Positions 13,643-26,873 are shown, counted from the first letter of the stretch. The stretch: DNA of 64,000 nt from Alitta virens (GCA_932294295.1 OW028575.1:41946753-42010752), one strand, 5' to 3'. The notes: generated from the letters alone by a model not told the origin. Numbers and translations are program-made.

Positions 13643-15775
13643 AGTTGTAGTAAAATGATACTTTGTTGAAGTTTGATATTTTCATACATGTGGGTAATAA
13701 CAACAACAAAATCGCGATCGTTCCGGTTGAGCAAACACATCGTTTTTCGTACGTACACAGTCATGTTTACCTTGCTACGCCGCCAAAGGCATTTTCTGTG
13801 ACGTCATCAATAAAAGTTTTGCCAACTTTTGGCTTATTTTTTGTCAGCCCGGATCATGACGGCGCATTGATTTCTAACTTAAGCGCCACGGCCAATCACA
13901 GAGTTTGTTAGAGCTTGTTGCCTAGCAAATGACCTAGTAATTAAATAAGCTCTGCTCTGATTGGTCGAACGTTCATTTAGTTGGCTAGCTTTATGGAAAA
14001 TCACGGCAATGGACGTAGCTCCCATGGAACATTCAAAACCATAGTTCTACTGCTTGTCTTGTCTTGAATCTCATAGAACTGATGATTAACAGTGTTCTAA
14101 CGTGAGTTTCTTCAAATTTGTTGGGTAGATCTGTATTATCTTAAGTTAAGAATCATTTTTGCGTAAGTAGGTCATTATAGGATTTTGCGCATCATGGCCG
14201 CGCAGATTAATTAGGACAACATAGTTCGTCCGGTCATCTGAGAATAGCATGACAGTAGATTTTGTTTTTGGCCAATCTCTAAACATAAAAGCCCTACGGG
14301 CGGCCCCTACGGGGCCGCTCCTGCGGGCCATAATCATGCATCCTACATAAAGAATTACTATTTCTGGGAAACAGCTGACAACCATGCCAGCATTGGGTAA
14401 CCCCCATACTATTTAGGCAAATTTGGGATCTTTTCAATGCTTCTCTTAGTCTTGGTAAAAATGCCATACTCGCAAGTTGCAACCTTATGAGACGATTGCT
14501 ACACAATTGAAATCATATTCCTATTCGTCATTAATTCAAGCCTCTGTCACTACTACACTAGTGTCAGGGAAATCGATGTACCGTATACAAAAGTGGCAGC
14601 AGATCATTGACACTGTCTACCAGAGTAACCACGCGTTGCTGAATTACAAGTACTCTTAACAACTTACCATATGGTTTACAAAATATAACATGGAAACCAT
14701 CAACAATACCTATTACATCAGCCTTATGCTTTGTGTATGTTACTTCCAAGGCTTGAAGGGACCAGTGAAAATCGGTCAATATGGCGGCGGCATACACAAC
14801 AACCGTTCGACACAACTTTCCAAAGAAACCATAACTATGTATGGGAAACTTAGGTTAACTTCCGCAGCAGTTTCTATCAGAAAACACTGCCATCTAATGA
14901 CATACATTACTTACACTGACTGACGCCCTTCCAAGAACTTGAAATGTTAGCACTTGATTAGAGGGAGCACGTTCCACACCTTATCATGAAGCTGAGAAAG
15001 ACCGCGGAGCAAACCTTCTAAGTTCTATGCCTATTTCCCGAAAACCACAACAGTACATCAACATAATTATTATCCAATTGCTGTATCACTAACTTCTAGT
15101 ATTAGATACTTTCAAACAATGTAAAGCAACTCACCTGATGACAGTTTTTTTTACAATTTTAGCCGTTAACTGCTGCACGCCGAAGTCCATCCACGATTTT
15201 AGACCGGATATAGCTTCGCTCATAGCGCATGCGCACACACCAGTTTTTAAAGCGAACATGTGGCCAAAGCGCGCGTAATCATTGGGGTTGGGTTCATTAT
15301 AAATATATCGTGCCTCCACGCCAGCACGAGCTACTCATGATACATCGCAATAATCGAGCATTTTTTGCGATGTATTTCGATTATCGATAGGTGGCGCTGA
15401 TGCAGCTAGTTGCTGCTGTCCTCTAGGAATAATGACTGTAATTAAGACTTGAGCAAGTTGAGGGGCTTGGGAGGTTAGCCTGGTCTGCCTGGCTATCAAA
15501 TGTAAATCGTACGTAGTTACCTTCAATGCAATTTCATCATTTCTTTTTCAACTGATATTTGTTATCAATAGTGAAGTTTGTTAATTAATTTGTTCTGGAT
15601 CATTAAATCATGTATCGTGATATATATGTATTGCAATAGAGGCATATATGCTCTCACAGCTTCTCACCTAGTTCATCCAAGCTCTCACGATACATACGTT
15701 TGAATATTGGACCGTGGGGGTGGTGTCGCGATATGCATTGGATCGCAACGTAATCATCATCTTTGCCCAGAGGCA
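13643..15775. other. Non-coding stretch with CRE-like palindrome
   Basis: No supported gene. Includes a TGACGTCA (CRE-type) palindrome near 13799 and a GC-rich patch at 14295-14332. Repeats of 'atcgcaata/tgcgatgtat' type around 15345-15395 and 15610-15740 look like decayed transposon sequence. Function unknown. Confidence 0.4.
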
Positions 15776-15793
15776 CGGTGCCCCCCCCCCTCC

Positions 15794-15829
<36 letters not shown>

Positions 15830-15830
15830 G
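15776..15830. repeat. Poly-C tract followed by about 30 A residues
   Basis: A C-rich run (15779 on) is followed by an uninterrupted A run to about 15828. The A tail suggests an old retroposition 3' end on the plus strand, but no source sequence is recognisable upstream. Confidence 0.6.
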
Positions 15831-17340
15831 TATGCCTCAAAGACATAACGTAGTGCACAGAAACACCAATTGGAAAGCATATATATACAAGTGGGCCTAA
15901 ACCCAGGAAAAAATGAAAATGACGTCTCAAGGTGATTGGCAGCCTGTTGTTTAGACACACTTTAATGGAAACAAGTAATTTCCCTAAAGGGGAGGATTGG
16001 TCTGGTAAATGAGAGCAGGGGGAACGATACTAACTACATGAATGTAGCAACAGCAGGTGTAAAATTGAAACATGTAGTTCATGCTAAAATAGCAGAAAAA
16101 TTTAGCAACAGCAAGCTAATTTTCATTTAAACCAAATGTAATACACTGTAGCAGGCAATAGATTTTCTGTAATGAAAAATTGAATTGCATTTTGTGCAAT
16201 AACTCCAATAGGACCTAGTTGGAGAATCACATATATGCAGGGGTACGCAATTGCAATACACTGACTGAGCAATGATCAGCGTCAGTTTTGATTGCTATAT
16301 TTTATAAAACACCACCTTCAACTTTCAAAAAAAAAAAGACCTTTAAAGCTTTAAAATAATCAACAACAAAAAATGTGATGATTGCCTATGTGTTTATGGA
16401 CTGAGCAGAAATATAGCAAAAATATATTAAAAAAATTACATTATTTCATCACATGTACTGCTTTATATTTCTAAAATGAATTCAGCTATCAATGGTTCGA
16501 CCTCTTTGAGTTGGCTCACATTCACAGCTGGACATTGGACATAGCACCAGCTATTTCAATATGGTAAAAACTTCTAAAAACATGGAATGATTTCATCAAT
16601 TTTGTATTTCTGGCATCCTGCAATGCCTAATTTTGTATTTCTGGCATTTTGCAATGCTTAATTTGGCTGCAGTGGTGGTGTTGGTGGATTAAGGCTTTAC
16701 GTCCTGTATTTCTGCACCTGATGGGCTAATTAGGACAGGTAGGGACCATGGCAATGAGATGAAGGATGAAACAGACATCCAACATAGGTTCGACCGGGAA
16801 TTGTTGGCTGCAGTGGTACTGCTGAACATGGATAACAGATATTGCAAAAAAGTGGCTGACTGAAACCACCTGCAGCAAGTAGACCCATGCAGAAACCACA
16901 TCTATCAAGAACAATTTAAACCTATCTCAAGATGAAAACAACATTCTAAAATGAATATTTTGTCTACAGTAAATTTCCAGGGGGGGGGGGGGATATTTAC
17001 ATTATCATCTTCTACTTGCTTTGTAGGGGGCGGGGAGTTCCCCCCCCCCCCCTTCGATCTGCGCCCCTGCTAGAGCCCCTGGGCTTGGTGGCCACTAGCC
17101 ACTATAGAGTTGATTGCAGGCCAGTTTCACATCATAGTGATACATGTCAACTGTAACAATATTTGAATGTAATATGCATCTGGGTACTTACAGAATATTA
17201 GGTGTGTGAACAATGAGGCCAAAAAAAAAAAAGATTTCTAGAGGTCATTCCCATTTACATTTTAATTTGCATTTGGGTAACTGTTCTAGAGTGCTAAAAT
17301 TGAACCAAATATGGTGAAGTTTTCGGGTCCTTTTACACTT
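15831..17340. other. Non-coding; possible SINE body and poly-G/C
   Basis: No gene. The segment at 16686-16738 (minus strand) resembles the body of the SINE at 26.87-27.04 kb ('ggctttacgtcc...ggacagg'), so a decayed copy is likely. Poly-G at 16980-16992 and poly-C at 17040-17052 flank a short segment. Confidence 0.4.
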
Positions 17341-17349
17341 CATAGAAAT

Positions 17350-17605
17350 TGATGTGTGTGTGTGTGTTATTGTTTAATGCCTCGTCAGCACCTGAATGGG
17401 CTATGTAGAGGCTCTCTAGGTTAAGATTGATAATCTATATTTGGCAGTAGAAACCAGAAGCATGTAAAAAATCAATAATTGTCTGTGTTGGATATCTTGT
17501 AAAGAGATGTTGTAAGGTAGTAGCTTGAAAAAAAGGTCTTCTAATGCGTTGTAAGTGGGTGCAATCTAATAAAATATGTTTGATTGTTAGTTGGTCATAG
17601 AAATT
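17350..17605 (-). pseudogene. LINE remnant (region after the RT domain)
   Basis: The minus-strand translation contains 'LTIKHILLDCTHLQRIRR', which resembles the 'vKHILleCp' segment near the C terminus of many LINE ORF2 proteins. In frame it continues 'FFKLLPYNISLQDI' and then decays. No complete reverse transcriptase is present. A (TG)n run lies at 17352-17367. A dead retrotransposon fragment. Confidence 0.65.
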
Positions 17606-17970
17606 GATAGAAGAAAGGGCGAAGTTTGAATATGAAAATATGAGAAATGCATTAAGGCGGCGGTGAAAATAAAATGACCAGATTTGCAGAGGCTCTAGAA
17701 GTAATTTTCACGCCCAAGCCAGGGTATCTTCCTATGATAATATCTATTATAAAAATGCCCCCCCCCCCCTCTGGATTCGCCAGTGCCCCCCTCCCCTGAA
17801 TCCGCCATGCAGTGCCCCTTCTGAAACATTACTCAAAAGGCTACTACACATTATGTGGAAGTGTTAAGTTATATATAGGCTAGTATTATCAGTAGTATGC
17901 ACTATTAGTTTTCCGTTCTTAATGCCATTAATGTGAAAATGCAATGCAATGCAATCATATTTCTATCACG

Positions 17971-19488
17971 TTAAAGGGGAACACAAGGACATTTGCATGT
18001 TAATTCTAAAAGATCTATAGATGTAAAGAAATATATTGTAATGAAAAAAATAGTTAAAAAGTCATGTTTAGTGTGATTTTACGCCGATTTAGAGTGCCGT
18101 TTTCACTGTCCGCCGAAATTCTGGGGGCCGCCATTATTGCACACGGCACGCAAACTGGTGACGTCACTTATGGACTTTTGCTAGCTGCGCAGATTAAAAT
18201 TAATCCATTTCATTGTTCATTGCAATTTAAAACGAACAGTGAAAAGATAGCATTAGTTGAATTTCTTTGGACTAATTGCAATGAAATGATTTGTATTTAT
18301 GTAGGTATATTACAACACTCCTAAAAAAAAAAGACTGTACAATAGGCATATGATCATCATTATAATACAACAATGAAATACCATAAGATATTAACAACTA
18401 TTCAAACAATTTTTGGATTTTATATATATGTATAAAATCCATAAAGTGTTTAAATATTTTAAACAATTTGTCTCTAGTAAATATAGCTTTTTTAATTCAA
18501 TCATTTTGCTTGTTATACACCATTAGAAAGATTATGTCTATCAGGAAATAAGCAATTTCAAAATAACATTTCAGACATTTTATTATTTAACAACATTTCT
18601 TTTATTAACCCCTACATGTATTAAAGGCTAATCCAAATATACAGGTTTATTATATAACTACATATAATTTATTATATAACTATATAGTCTTATAATAATA
18701 ATAATAGGTTTTTTTTATAGCACTAGATTCAATAAAATTGCAGAATACTCTAGATTGTTTTTTTTACATCTTAATATACAATTTTTCATGAAATTTCATT
18801 GCTCGGCCTGGTCACAATCAACCTGTACTCTGGGTGAGCACGGAGGTCTAATCATGAGAGTCTGATGAATACTTTTTAACGAAATTATCCAATGTAAGCC
18901 TTTTTTAACTCAATGGGTGCTATGTTTTTATAAATATTTTGCTTTTGATTTATACACTTTGTGATTTTCTATACTCTCCATGTGATTTTGTATTATAGGC
19001 TACATTGATTTATGAATCTAATACCTGCCACTCTAAAATACTCAGAATTTTAATTTTTTTTTTAGTACTCAGTTATCCAAACTTTCAAAGTCATTGTTTT
19101 TCACCTCGAGATATGGGGTATAGAGGCCGTCATTTATGCATGGATAATTAATTGCATTGTCTCAAATTGTTCAATTTACCTGACACTTGGTGAGAACTGT
19201 GACATACTCTTAGTATAACAAGTTCAAGTGCAATTAACACCTGTTAGTGAAAATTTGACTGAAATGCATGGCCTTTAGAATAGTACAACAGTGACGTATT
19301 TCCGGTTTGTGCAAAACACCGGGAATCTCGAAAATGGCGGCCTCCGTAGTTCACAACACAGACCTAATTAATGGAGGATATTACTTTACCAGGGCATATA
19401 TACAAGTTACGAATAGCGGGGATGTGTTTCTATGGACCCAAGCTAACTTCTGAGAGGTAAAGTGCTGAAGGTGTTAGTTCCCCTTTAA
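17971..19488. mobile_element. Kolobok-like non-autonomous DNA transposon, TTAA flanked
   Basis: The left end reads TTAA|AGGGGAAC (17971-17982) and the right end GTTCCCCT|TTAA (19477-19488). The termini are inverted repeats flanked by a TTAA target duplication. A TTAA duplication with a terminus starting AGGG fits the Kolobok superfamily better than piggyBac, whose ends normally start CC. The interior (about 1.5 kb) has no transposase frame, so it is non-autonomous or a decayed copy. It carries a TGACGTCA near 18160 and CpG-rich bits near both ends. The inverted repeat is short (8-10 bp), so the call is moderate. Confidence 0.55.
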
Positions 19489-20644
19489 TATGGCATTGCC
19501 TATCTTCAGGTTTCTTTTGGAGAGAGCTTTACTTTTTCACAAGTTATGGTCATATGTAACCTATATAATTTTAAAGCAAATTTTTATGATGTACTTCTTC
19601 ATCTCCATCATTGAATTTTCATGAGCCAGAAAAAGAATTTATAGATGTGGTGTCTTGTTCTGTGATGCTGGCATTCTTCACAGGTTAACAGATATACCAC
19701 ACAAGCAAATTCATGCCCCTCCCCCCCCCCCCCCCGTACCATCCTTAATGTCTATTAAAGGTAGGGCTGCAAATATTATTCAACTCAAAGGCAATCCATA
19801 CACCACAAAACTTGCATAATATTTTATGGGTGTATTGAGGTTGCTTGACAAATGACACTTATATACTAAAGAGCTTGTCACTAGGTTGGCCTTTGATAGT
19901 AAGAAGTCCAAGATTGTCATGAAATCTTACCACGACAGACTCACTAGAATTGTCTACATTTCAGGGGATTAGGCAGCTTGACCATCCTTTAGATCCCTAA
20001 CCTATGTCCATGTTCCTGCAGTTATTGTTTAGGTTCAATGAGGACAACTCACAAAACAACTGAAGAGGAAACTTGAAGTGGCAGAAATGAAGATGTTGAG
20101 ATGGTCTAAAGGAGTCACCCTGATGGACAGGGTACAACATTTAATGATATTGCAAGGAAGGTCTGGAGGGAGCAAGCTTGAGTAGTCAGCTGATAAAAGG
20201 AGGTGATTTGGGCATGTGTGGAGGAGATGAGCACTACCAAGGAAAGAGAGTATTTTCACACCAGCATCTCCCGTCTCCACCTGCTCCTTTATTTTTATAG
20301 GGTTATGGTTAAAACCAACCAAACCACCTTGGGTGTGCATAATCCATCCCCTTTTTGTGGATTGTTGACATGCTTCAAAGTGACTTTCATGTCAATTATT
20401 GTGATGCTTCCCAAGAAAATTAGGCCATTGTTTTGTTCTCCTTGAGATGGATCAGTGTACAATCATTGTTCTTGGAAGTCAATACACTCCTATCTTATTT
20501 TCTTTTATTTTTTCTTCATAAAAACAACTATGTTGATGCCATCCTTAAGCGGCTTTGGGACTGCGTTCTGACACTGGACAGCCACCTTTTTGGTAGCATA
20601 ATCAAGCAACCTGATCCATGGGAGGGATCACTTCTGCTGCTGAC
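19489..20644. other. Gene-free stretch with LINE debris
   Basis: No intact gene. Poly-C at 19718-19733. The LINE C-terminal remnant at 20070-20235 is listed separately. Confidence 0.5.
20070..20235 (+). pseudogene. LINE C-terminal remnant (RTE/BovB-like signature)
   Basis: The plus-strand frame reads 'VAEMKMLRWSKGVTLMDRV', followed after stops by 'FGHVWRR'. This is the decayed form of the 'EMRMLRW...GVTRMDRI' and 'LRWFGHV.R' tail found at the C terminus of RTE/BovB-type and related LINE reverse transcriptases. In-frame stops and the missing upstream domain show it is dead. Confidence 0.7.
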
Positions 20645-20789
20645 CTAAATTTTTAAGATCAGTGAAGTTGGCTACCCGAACCTAGCTACCTGACAGCTAC
20701 CCGGCAGCTACCTGAAGGTGTAAAGTTAGCTACCCGAACCCAGCTACCTGACAGCTACCTGGCAGCTACCCGAACTTTCCATGTATATA

Positions 20790-23700
20790 ACTCAAAAACA
20801 GTTGAGTGTAATTTTTCCGTTTTTGCACCAAAAGATACTTAGGGCAAAGGTTTACGTTCTAGAATTTTTTCGGAATTTTCCGAGTACGTCGAAGATGTGA
20901 TAAATCAAAATAATTGAAAAAATGACGTTTTTTACCGTAACGCAAACGGTAGCTTTTTGGAGTGTCCGGTTGAGAAAGCGCCGGTAGAAAACAAAAATTA
21001 ACTTTTGTGTCTAACTTTTAGCATAGACAAAACTAGTCTTTGCAACCCTTAAAGGGGTCAAATTCATTAGTACTTTCGGGTAGCTGCCAGGTAGCTGGAA
21101 TTTGGCTCGCCTCTTTTTTGCCACCCTCTCGTAAACGGTTTCACGGATCTTTACCGTTTTTGACACAAAGATACATTTGGCATAGGTCTACATTTTAGAA
21201 TTTTTCCAGAATTTTCCAAAGGGTTACGGCTCTGAAATATCAAAAAAACTCAAAAACAACCTCTTTTGCCGTAGCTGCGATTGTAAATTTACCGGTTGAC
21301 CGGTTGGGACAGTACCAGTAAAAAACAAAAATTAACTTTTGTATCTAACTTTTGCAATATGTAAAACTGACCTGTGCACCCGTTAAGTGGGTGTAATTAG
21401 GCCTTAGATTCGGGTAGCTGCCAGGTAGCTAGCTTCGCTATCGCATATTCCTCGAAAACGGTCAAACGTGATTTTTCCGTTTTTGCGCCAAAAGATACTT
21501 AGGGCAAAGGTTTACGTTCTAGAATTTTTTTGGAATTTTCCGAGCACGTCGAAGATGTGATATATCAAAATAATTGAAAAAATGACGTTTTTACCGTAAC
21601 GCAAACGGTAGCTTTTTGGAGTGTCCGGTTGAGAAAGTGCCGGTAGAAAACAAAAATTAACTTTTGTGTCTAACTTTTAGCATAGACAAAACTAGTCTTT
21701 GCAACCCTTAAAGGGGTCAAATTCATTAGTACTTTCGGGTAGCTGCCAGGTAGCTGGAATTTGGCTCGCCTCTTTTTTGCCACCCTCTCGTAAACGGTTT
21801 CACGGATGCTTACCGTTTTTGACACAAAGATACATTTGGCATAGGTCTACATTTTAGAATTTTTCCAGAATTTTCCAAAGGGTTACGGCTCTGAAATATC
21901 AAAAAAACTCAAAAACAACCTCTTTTGCCGTAGCTGCGATTGTAAATTTACCGGTTGACCGGTTGGGACAGTACCAGTAAAAAACAAAAATTAACTTTTG
22001 TATCTAACTTTTGCAATATGTAAAACTGACCTGTGCACCCGTTAAGTGGGTGTAATTAGGCCTTAGATTCGGGTAGCTGCCAGGTAGCTAGCTTCGCTAT
22101 CGCATATTCCTCGAAAACGGTCAAACGTGATTTTTCCGTTTTTGCGCCAAAAGATACTTAGGGCAAAGGTTTACGTTCTAGAATTTTTTTGGAATTTTCC
22201 GAGCACGTCGAAGATGTGATATATCAAAATAATTGAAAAAATGACGTTTTTTACCGTAACGCAAACGGTAGCTTTTTGGAGTGTCCGGTTGAGAAAGCGC
22301 CGGTAGAAAACAAAAATTAACTTTTGTGTCTAACTTTTAGCATAGACAAAACTAGTCTTTGCAACCCTTAAAGGGGTCAAATTCATTAGTACTTTCGGGT
22401 AGCTGCCAGGTAGCTGGAATTTGGCTCGCCTCTTTTTTGCCACCCTCTCGTAAACGGTTTCACGGATGCTTACCGTTTTTGACACAAAGATACATTTGGC
22501 ATAGGTCTACATTTTAGAATTTTTCCAGAATTTTCCAAAGGGTTACGGCTCTGAAATATCAAAAAAACTCAAAAACAACCTCTTTTGCCGTAGCTGCCAT
22601 TGTAAATTTACCGGTTGACCGGTTGGGACAGTACCGGTAAAAAACAAAAATTAACCTTTGTATCTAACTTTTGCAATATGTAAAACTGACCTGTACACCC
22701 GTTAAGTGGGTGTAATTAGGCCTTAGATTCGGGTAGCTGCCAGGTAGCTAGCTTCGCTATCGCATATTCCTCGAAAACGGTCAAACGTGATTTTTCCGTT
22801 TTTGCGCCAAAAGGTACTTAGGGCAAAGGTTTACGTTCTAGAATTTTTTTGGAATTTTCCGAGCACGTCGAAGATGTGATATATCAAAATAATTGAAAAA
22901 ATGACGTTTTTTACCGTAACGCAAACGGTAGCTTTTTGGAGTGTCCGGTTGAGAAAGCGCCGGTAGAAAACAAAAATTAACTTTTGTGTCTAACTTTTAG
23001 CATAGACAAAACTAGTCTTTGCAACCCTTAAAGGGGTCAAATTCATTAGTACTTTCGGGTAGCTGCCAGGTAGCTGGAATTTGGCTCGCCTCTTTTTTGC
23101 CACCCTCTCGTAAACGGTTTCACGGATCCTTACCGTTTTTGACACAAAGATACATTTGGCATAGGTCTACATTTTAGAATTTTTCCAGAATTTTCCAAAG
23201 GGTTACGGCTCTGAAATATCAAAAAAACTCAAAAACAACCTCTTTTGCCGTAGCTGCGATTGTAAATTTACCAGTTGACCGGTTGGGACAGTACCGGTAA
23301 AAAACAAAAATTAACTTTTGTATCTAACTTTTGCAATATGTAAAACTGACCTGTACACCCGTTAAGTGGGTGTAATTAGGCCTTAAATTCGGGTAGCTGC
23401 CAGGTAGCTAGCTTCGCTATCGCATATTCCTCGAAAACGGTCAAACGTGATTTTTCCGTTTTTGCACCAAAAGGTACTTAGGGCAAAGGTTTACGTTCTA
23501 GAATTTTTTCGGAATTTTCCGAGCACGTCGAAGATGTGATATATCAAAATAATTGAAAAAATGACGTTTTTTACCGTAACGCAAACGGTAGCTTTTTGGA
23601 GTGTCCGGTTGAGAAAGCGCCGGTAGAAAACAAAAATTAACTTTTGTGTCTAACTTTTAGCATAGACAAAACTAGTCTTTGCAACCCTTAAAGGGGTCAA

Positions 23701-24290
23701 ATTCATTAGTACTTTCGGGTAGCTGCCAGGTAGCTGGAATTTGGCTCGCCTCTTTTTTGCCACCCTCTCGTAAACGGTTCCACGGATCTTTACCGTTTTT
23801 GACACAAAGATACATTTGGCATAGGTCTACATTTTAGAATTTTTCCAGAATTTTCCAAAGGGTTACGGCTCTGAAATATCAAAAAAACTCAAAAACAACC
23901 TCTTTTGCCGTAGCTGCGATTGTAAATTTACCGGTTGACCGGTTGGGACAGTACCGGTAAAAAACAAAAATTAACTTTTGTATCTAACTTTTGCAATATG
24001 TAAAACTGACCTGTGCACCCGTTAAGTGGGTGTAATTACGCCTTAGATTCGGGTAGCTGCCAGGTAGCTAGCTTCGCTATCGCATATTCCTCGAAAACGG
24101 TCAAACGTGATTTTTCCGTTTTTGCGCCAAAAGATACTTAGGGCAAAGGTTTACGTTCTAGAATTTTTTCGGAATTTTCTGAGCACGTCTAAGATGTGAT
24201 AAATCAAAAAAATTGAAAAAATGACGTTTTTTTACCATAACACAAACGGTAGCTTTTTGGAGTGTCCGTTTGAGAAAGCGCCGTAATGAA
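20790..24290. repeat. 660 bp higher-order tandem repeat, left arm
   Basis: The marker 'caggtagctggaatttggct' recurs at about 21088, 21747, 22407, 23067 and 23727, a period of 659-660. Each unit is a dimer of two diverged half-units of about 336 and 324 bp. One carries 'ggcaaaggtttacgttctag', the other the related 'ggcataggtctacattttag'. Copies are nearly identical, which implies recent amplification or gene conversion. Confidence 0.93.
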
Positions 24291-25159
24291 ACAGAACAAA
24301 CTTTTGTGTGTAACATTTAGCGTACACGGAACTGGTCCACTCTCTTTCACATTCATACTCTGGTTAATATTTTTTTTCCTACATCTTGATGCATTGTGTA
24401 GTTCTGCAGTCACTGTAAGTAAAGAGGTTTTTTTATGACAGTTTTTTTCACAGACAATTAGAAAATCCATAATGCATTTAAAATGCAATGCAAATGCGGC
24501 ATTTGTAACTGTCTCTGCTCGGGATCCTTGAATCTTCATACTCAGTCACCTATGTAGATTGCTTCACAAAAAGCATAAAAATATCCTAATTGTTTGGATT
24601 TGTTTTCCTCTGTGTTGTAATTCTAATGACTTTCACAAAATGGACAAATACTCTTAAAGATTAAATGAGTCTATGGGTATAAATTGAGTATGAATTATTG
24701 TATGAAAGGGGGAAAGAACTTTTGTTCTCAGTTTGTGATGTCCATGATGTCCTTGTCAACATTTTGGTTTCCAGATGAAAGCAAAAGTTACCGGGGGAGT
24801 ATCGCATTGTGGCTTAGTACGTAGGCGAACATAGCTGTGCGACAGCTTCTTATTGTTTTTGGGCTGTAATTTTATCCTACGCTGGCATTATTTGCCGATC
24901 ACATTGACTTGAATCATCAGAAGAGGTTCTAGCCACAAGATGCAGCCCTCCGAAAATGGCGGGAAATGCTATCTATCTATAACTTTTTACTTTCATCAAT
25001 CAGACTATGCTTAAAATGATAAAAATTGTTTAGATTTAGATCTGTGAAAATAGCTGTCATAAAACCTTTACTTACAGTGACTGCAGAACTACACAATGCA
25101 TCAAGATGTAGGAAAAAATATATTAACCAGAGTATGAATATGAAAGAGAGTGGAGCAGT

Positions 25160-26830
25160 TCTGTGTACGCTACAAGTTAGACACAAAAGTAAATTTTTGT
25201 TTTCTACCGGTGCTTTCTCAACCGGACACTCCAAAAAACTACCGTTTGCGTTACGGTAAAAAACGTCATTTTTTCAATTATTTTGATATATCACATCTTC
25301 GACGTGCTCGGAAAATTCCGAAAAAATTCTAGAACGTAAACCTTTGCCCTAAGTATCTTTTTGCGCAAAAACGGAAAAATCACGTTTGACCGTTTTCGAG
25401 GAATGTGCGATAGCGAAGCTAGCTACCTGGCAGCTACCCGAATCTAAGGCCTAATTACACCCACTTAACGGGTGCACAGGTCAGTTTTACATATTGCAAA
25501 AGTTAGATACAAAAGTTAATTTTTGTTTTTTACCGGTACTGTCCCAACCGGTCAACCGGTAAATTTACAATGGCAGCTACGGCAAAAGAGGTTGTTTTTG
25601 AGTTTTTTTGATATTACAGAGCCGTTACCCTTTGGAAAATTCTGGAAAAATTCGAAAATGTAGACCTATGCCAAATGTATCTTTGTGTCAAAAACGGTAA
25701 AGATCCGTGAAACCGTTTACGAGAGGGTGGCAAAAAAGAGGCGAGCCAAATTCCAGCTACCTGGCAGCTACCCGAAAGTACTAATGAATTTGACCCCTTT
25801 AAGGGTTGCAAAGACTAGTTTTGTCTATGCTAAAAGTTAGACATAAAAGTTCATTTTTGTTTTCTACCGGCGCTTTCTCAACCGGACACTCCAAAAAGCT
25901 ACCGTTTGCGTTACGGTAAGAAACGTCATTTTTTCAATTATTTTGATTTATCACATCTTCGACGTACTCGGAAAATTCCGAAAAAATTCTAGAACGTAAA
26001 CCTTTGCCCTAAGTATCTTTTTGCGCAAAAATGGAAAAATCACGTTTGACCGTTTTCGAGGAATATGCGATAGCGAAGCTAGCTACCTGGCAGCTACCCG
26101 AATCTAAGGCCTAATTACACCCACTTAACGGGTGCACAGGTCAGTTTTACATATTGCAAAAGTTAGATACAAAAGTTAATTTTTGTTTTTTACCGGTACT
26201 GTCCCAACCGGTCAACCGGTAAATTTACAATGGCAGCTACGGCAAAAGAGGTTGTTTTTTAGTTTTTTTTATATTACAGAGCCGTTACCCTTTGGAAAAT
26301 TCTGGAAAAATTCTAAAATGTAGACCTATGCCAAATGTATCTTTGTGTCAAAAACGGTAAAGATCCGTGAAACCGTTTACGAGAGGGTGGCAAAAAAGAG
26401 GCGAGCCAAATTCCAGCTACCTGGCAGCTACCCGAAAGTACTAATGAATTTGACCCCTTTAAGGGTTGCAAAGGCAGGTTTTGTCTATGCTAAAAGTTAG
26501 ACATAAAAGTTCATTTTTGTTTTCTACCGGCGCTTTCTCAACCGGACACTCCAAAAAGCTACCGTTTGCGTTACGGTAAGAAACGTCATTTTTTCAATTA
26601 TTTTGATTTATCACATCTTCGACGTACTCGGAAAATTCCGAAAAAATTCTAAAACGTAAACCTTTGCCCTAAGTATCTTTTGGCGCAAAAACGGAAAAAT
26701 TACACTCAACGGTTTTTGAGTTATATACATGGAAAGTTCGGGTAGCTGCCAGGTAGCTGTCAGGTAGCTGGGTTCGGGTAGCTAACTTTACACCTTCAGG
26801 TAGCTGCCAGGTAGCTGTCAGGTAGCTAGG
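25160..26830. repeat. 660 bp tandem repeat, right (inverted) arm
   Basis: Same dimeric unit in reverse orientation. The marker 'agccaaattccagctacctg' occurs near 25743 and 26403, again 660 apart. Fewer copies than the left arm, so the arms have changed copy number independently since insertion. Confidence 0.92.
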
Positions 26831-26873
26831 TTCGGGTAGCCAACTTCACTGATCTAAATTTTTAAGGAGAGCA

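Larger units (their letters stand above)
20645..26866. mobile_element. 6.2 kb foldback transposon with satellite-like arms
   Basis: Long inverted repeat. The left arm (about 20656-24457) and right arm (about 25040-26855) are reverse complements. Both ends start 'agatcagtgaagttgg', followed by repeated 'ggtagctg/cagctacc' boxes. The perfect 13 bp direct repeat 'ctaaatttttaag' flanks it (20645-20657 and 26854-26866); allowing for overlap with the inverted termini, the target duplication is 9-13 bp. The arms contain 660 bp tandem repeats: five in the left arm, about two and a half in the right. The central loop (about 24458-25039) has no credible coding frame, so the element is non-autonomous. 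A 9-11 bp duplication with long repeat-rich inverted ends is compatible with Mutator-like foldback elements, but the superfamily is inferred, not shown. Confidence 0.85.

Noticed and set aside
17971..19488. piggyBac element
   Set aside because: TTAA duplication fits, but the termini start AGGGG rather than the CC-type ends of piggyBac and no transposase is present; Kolobok-like is the better match.
24204..24539. 111-codon minus-strand ORF in the foldback element
   Set aside because: Lies across the arm/loop junction, is repeated in part in the opposite arm, and has no protein-like pattern; chance ORF in repeat sequence.
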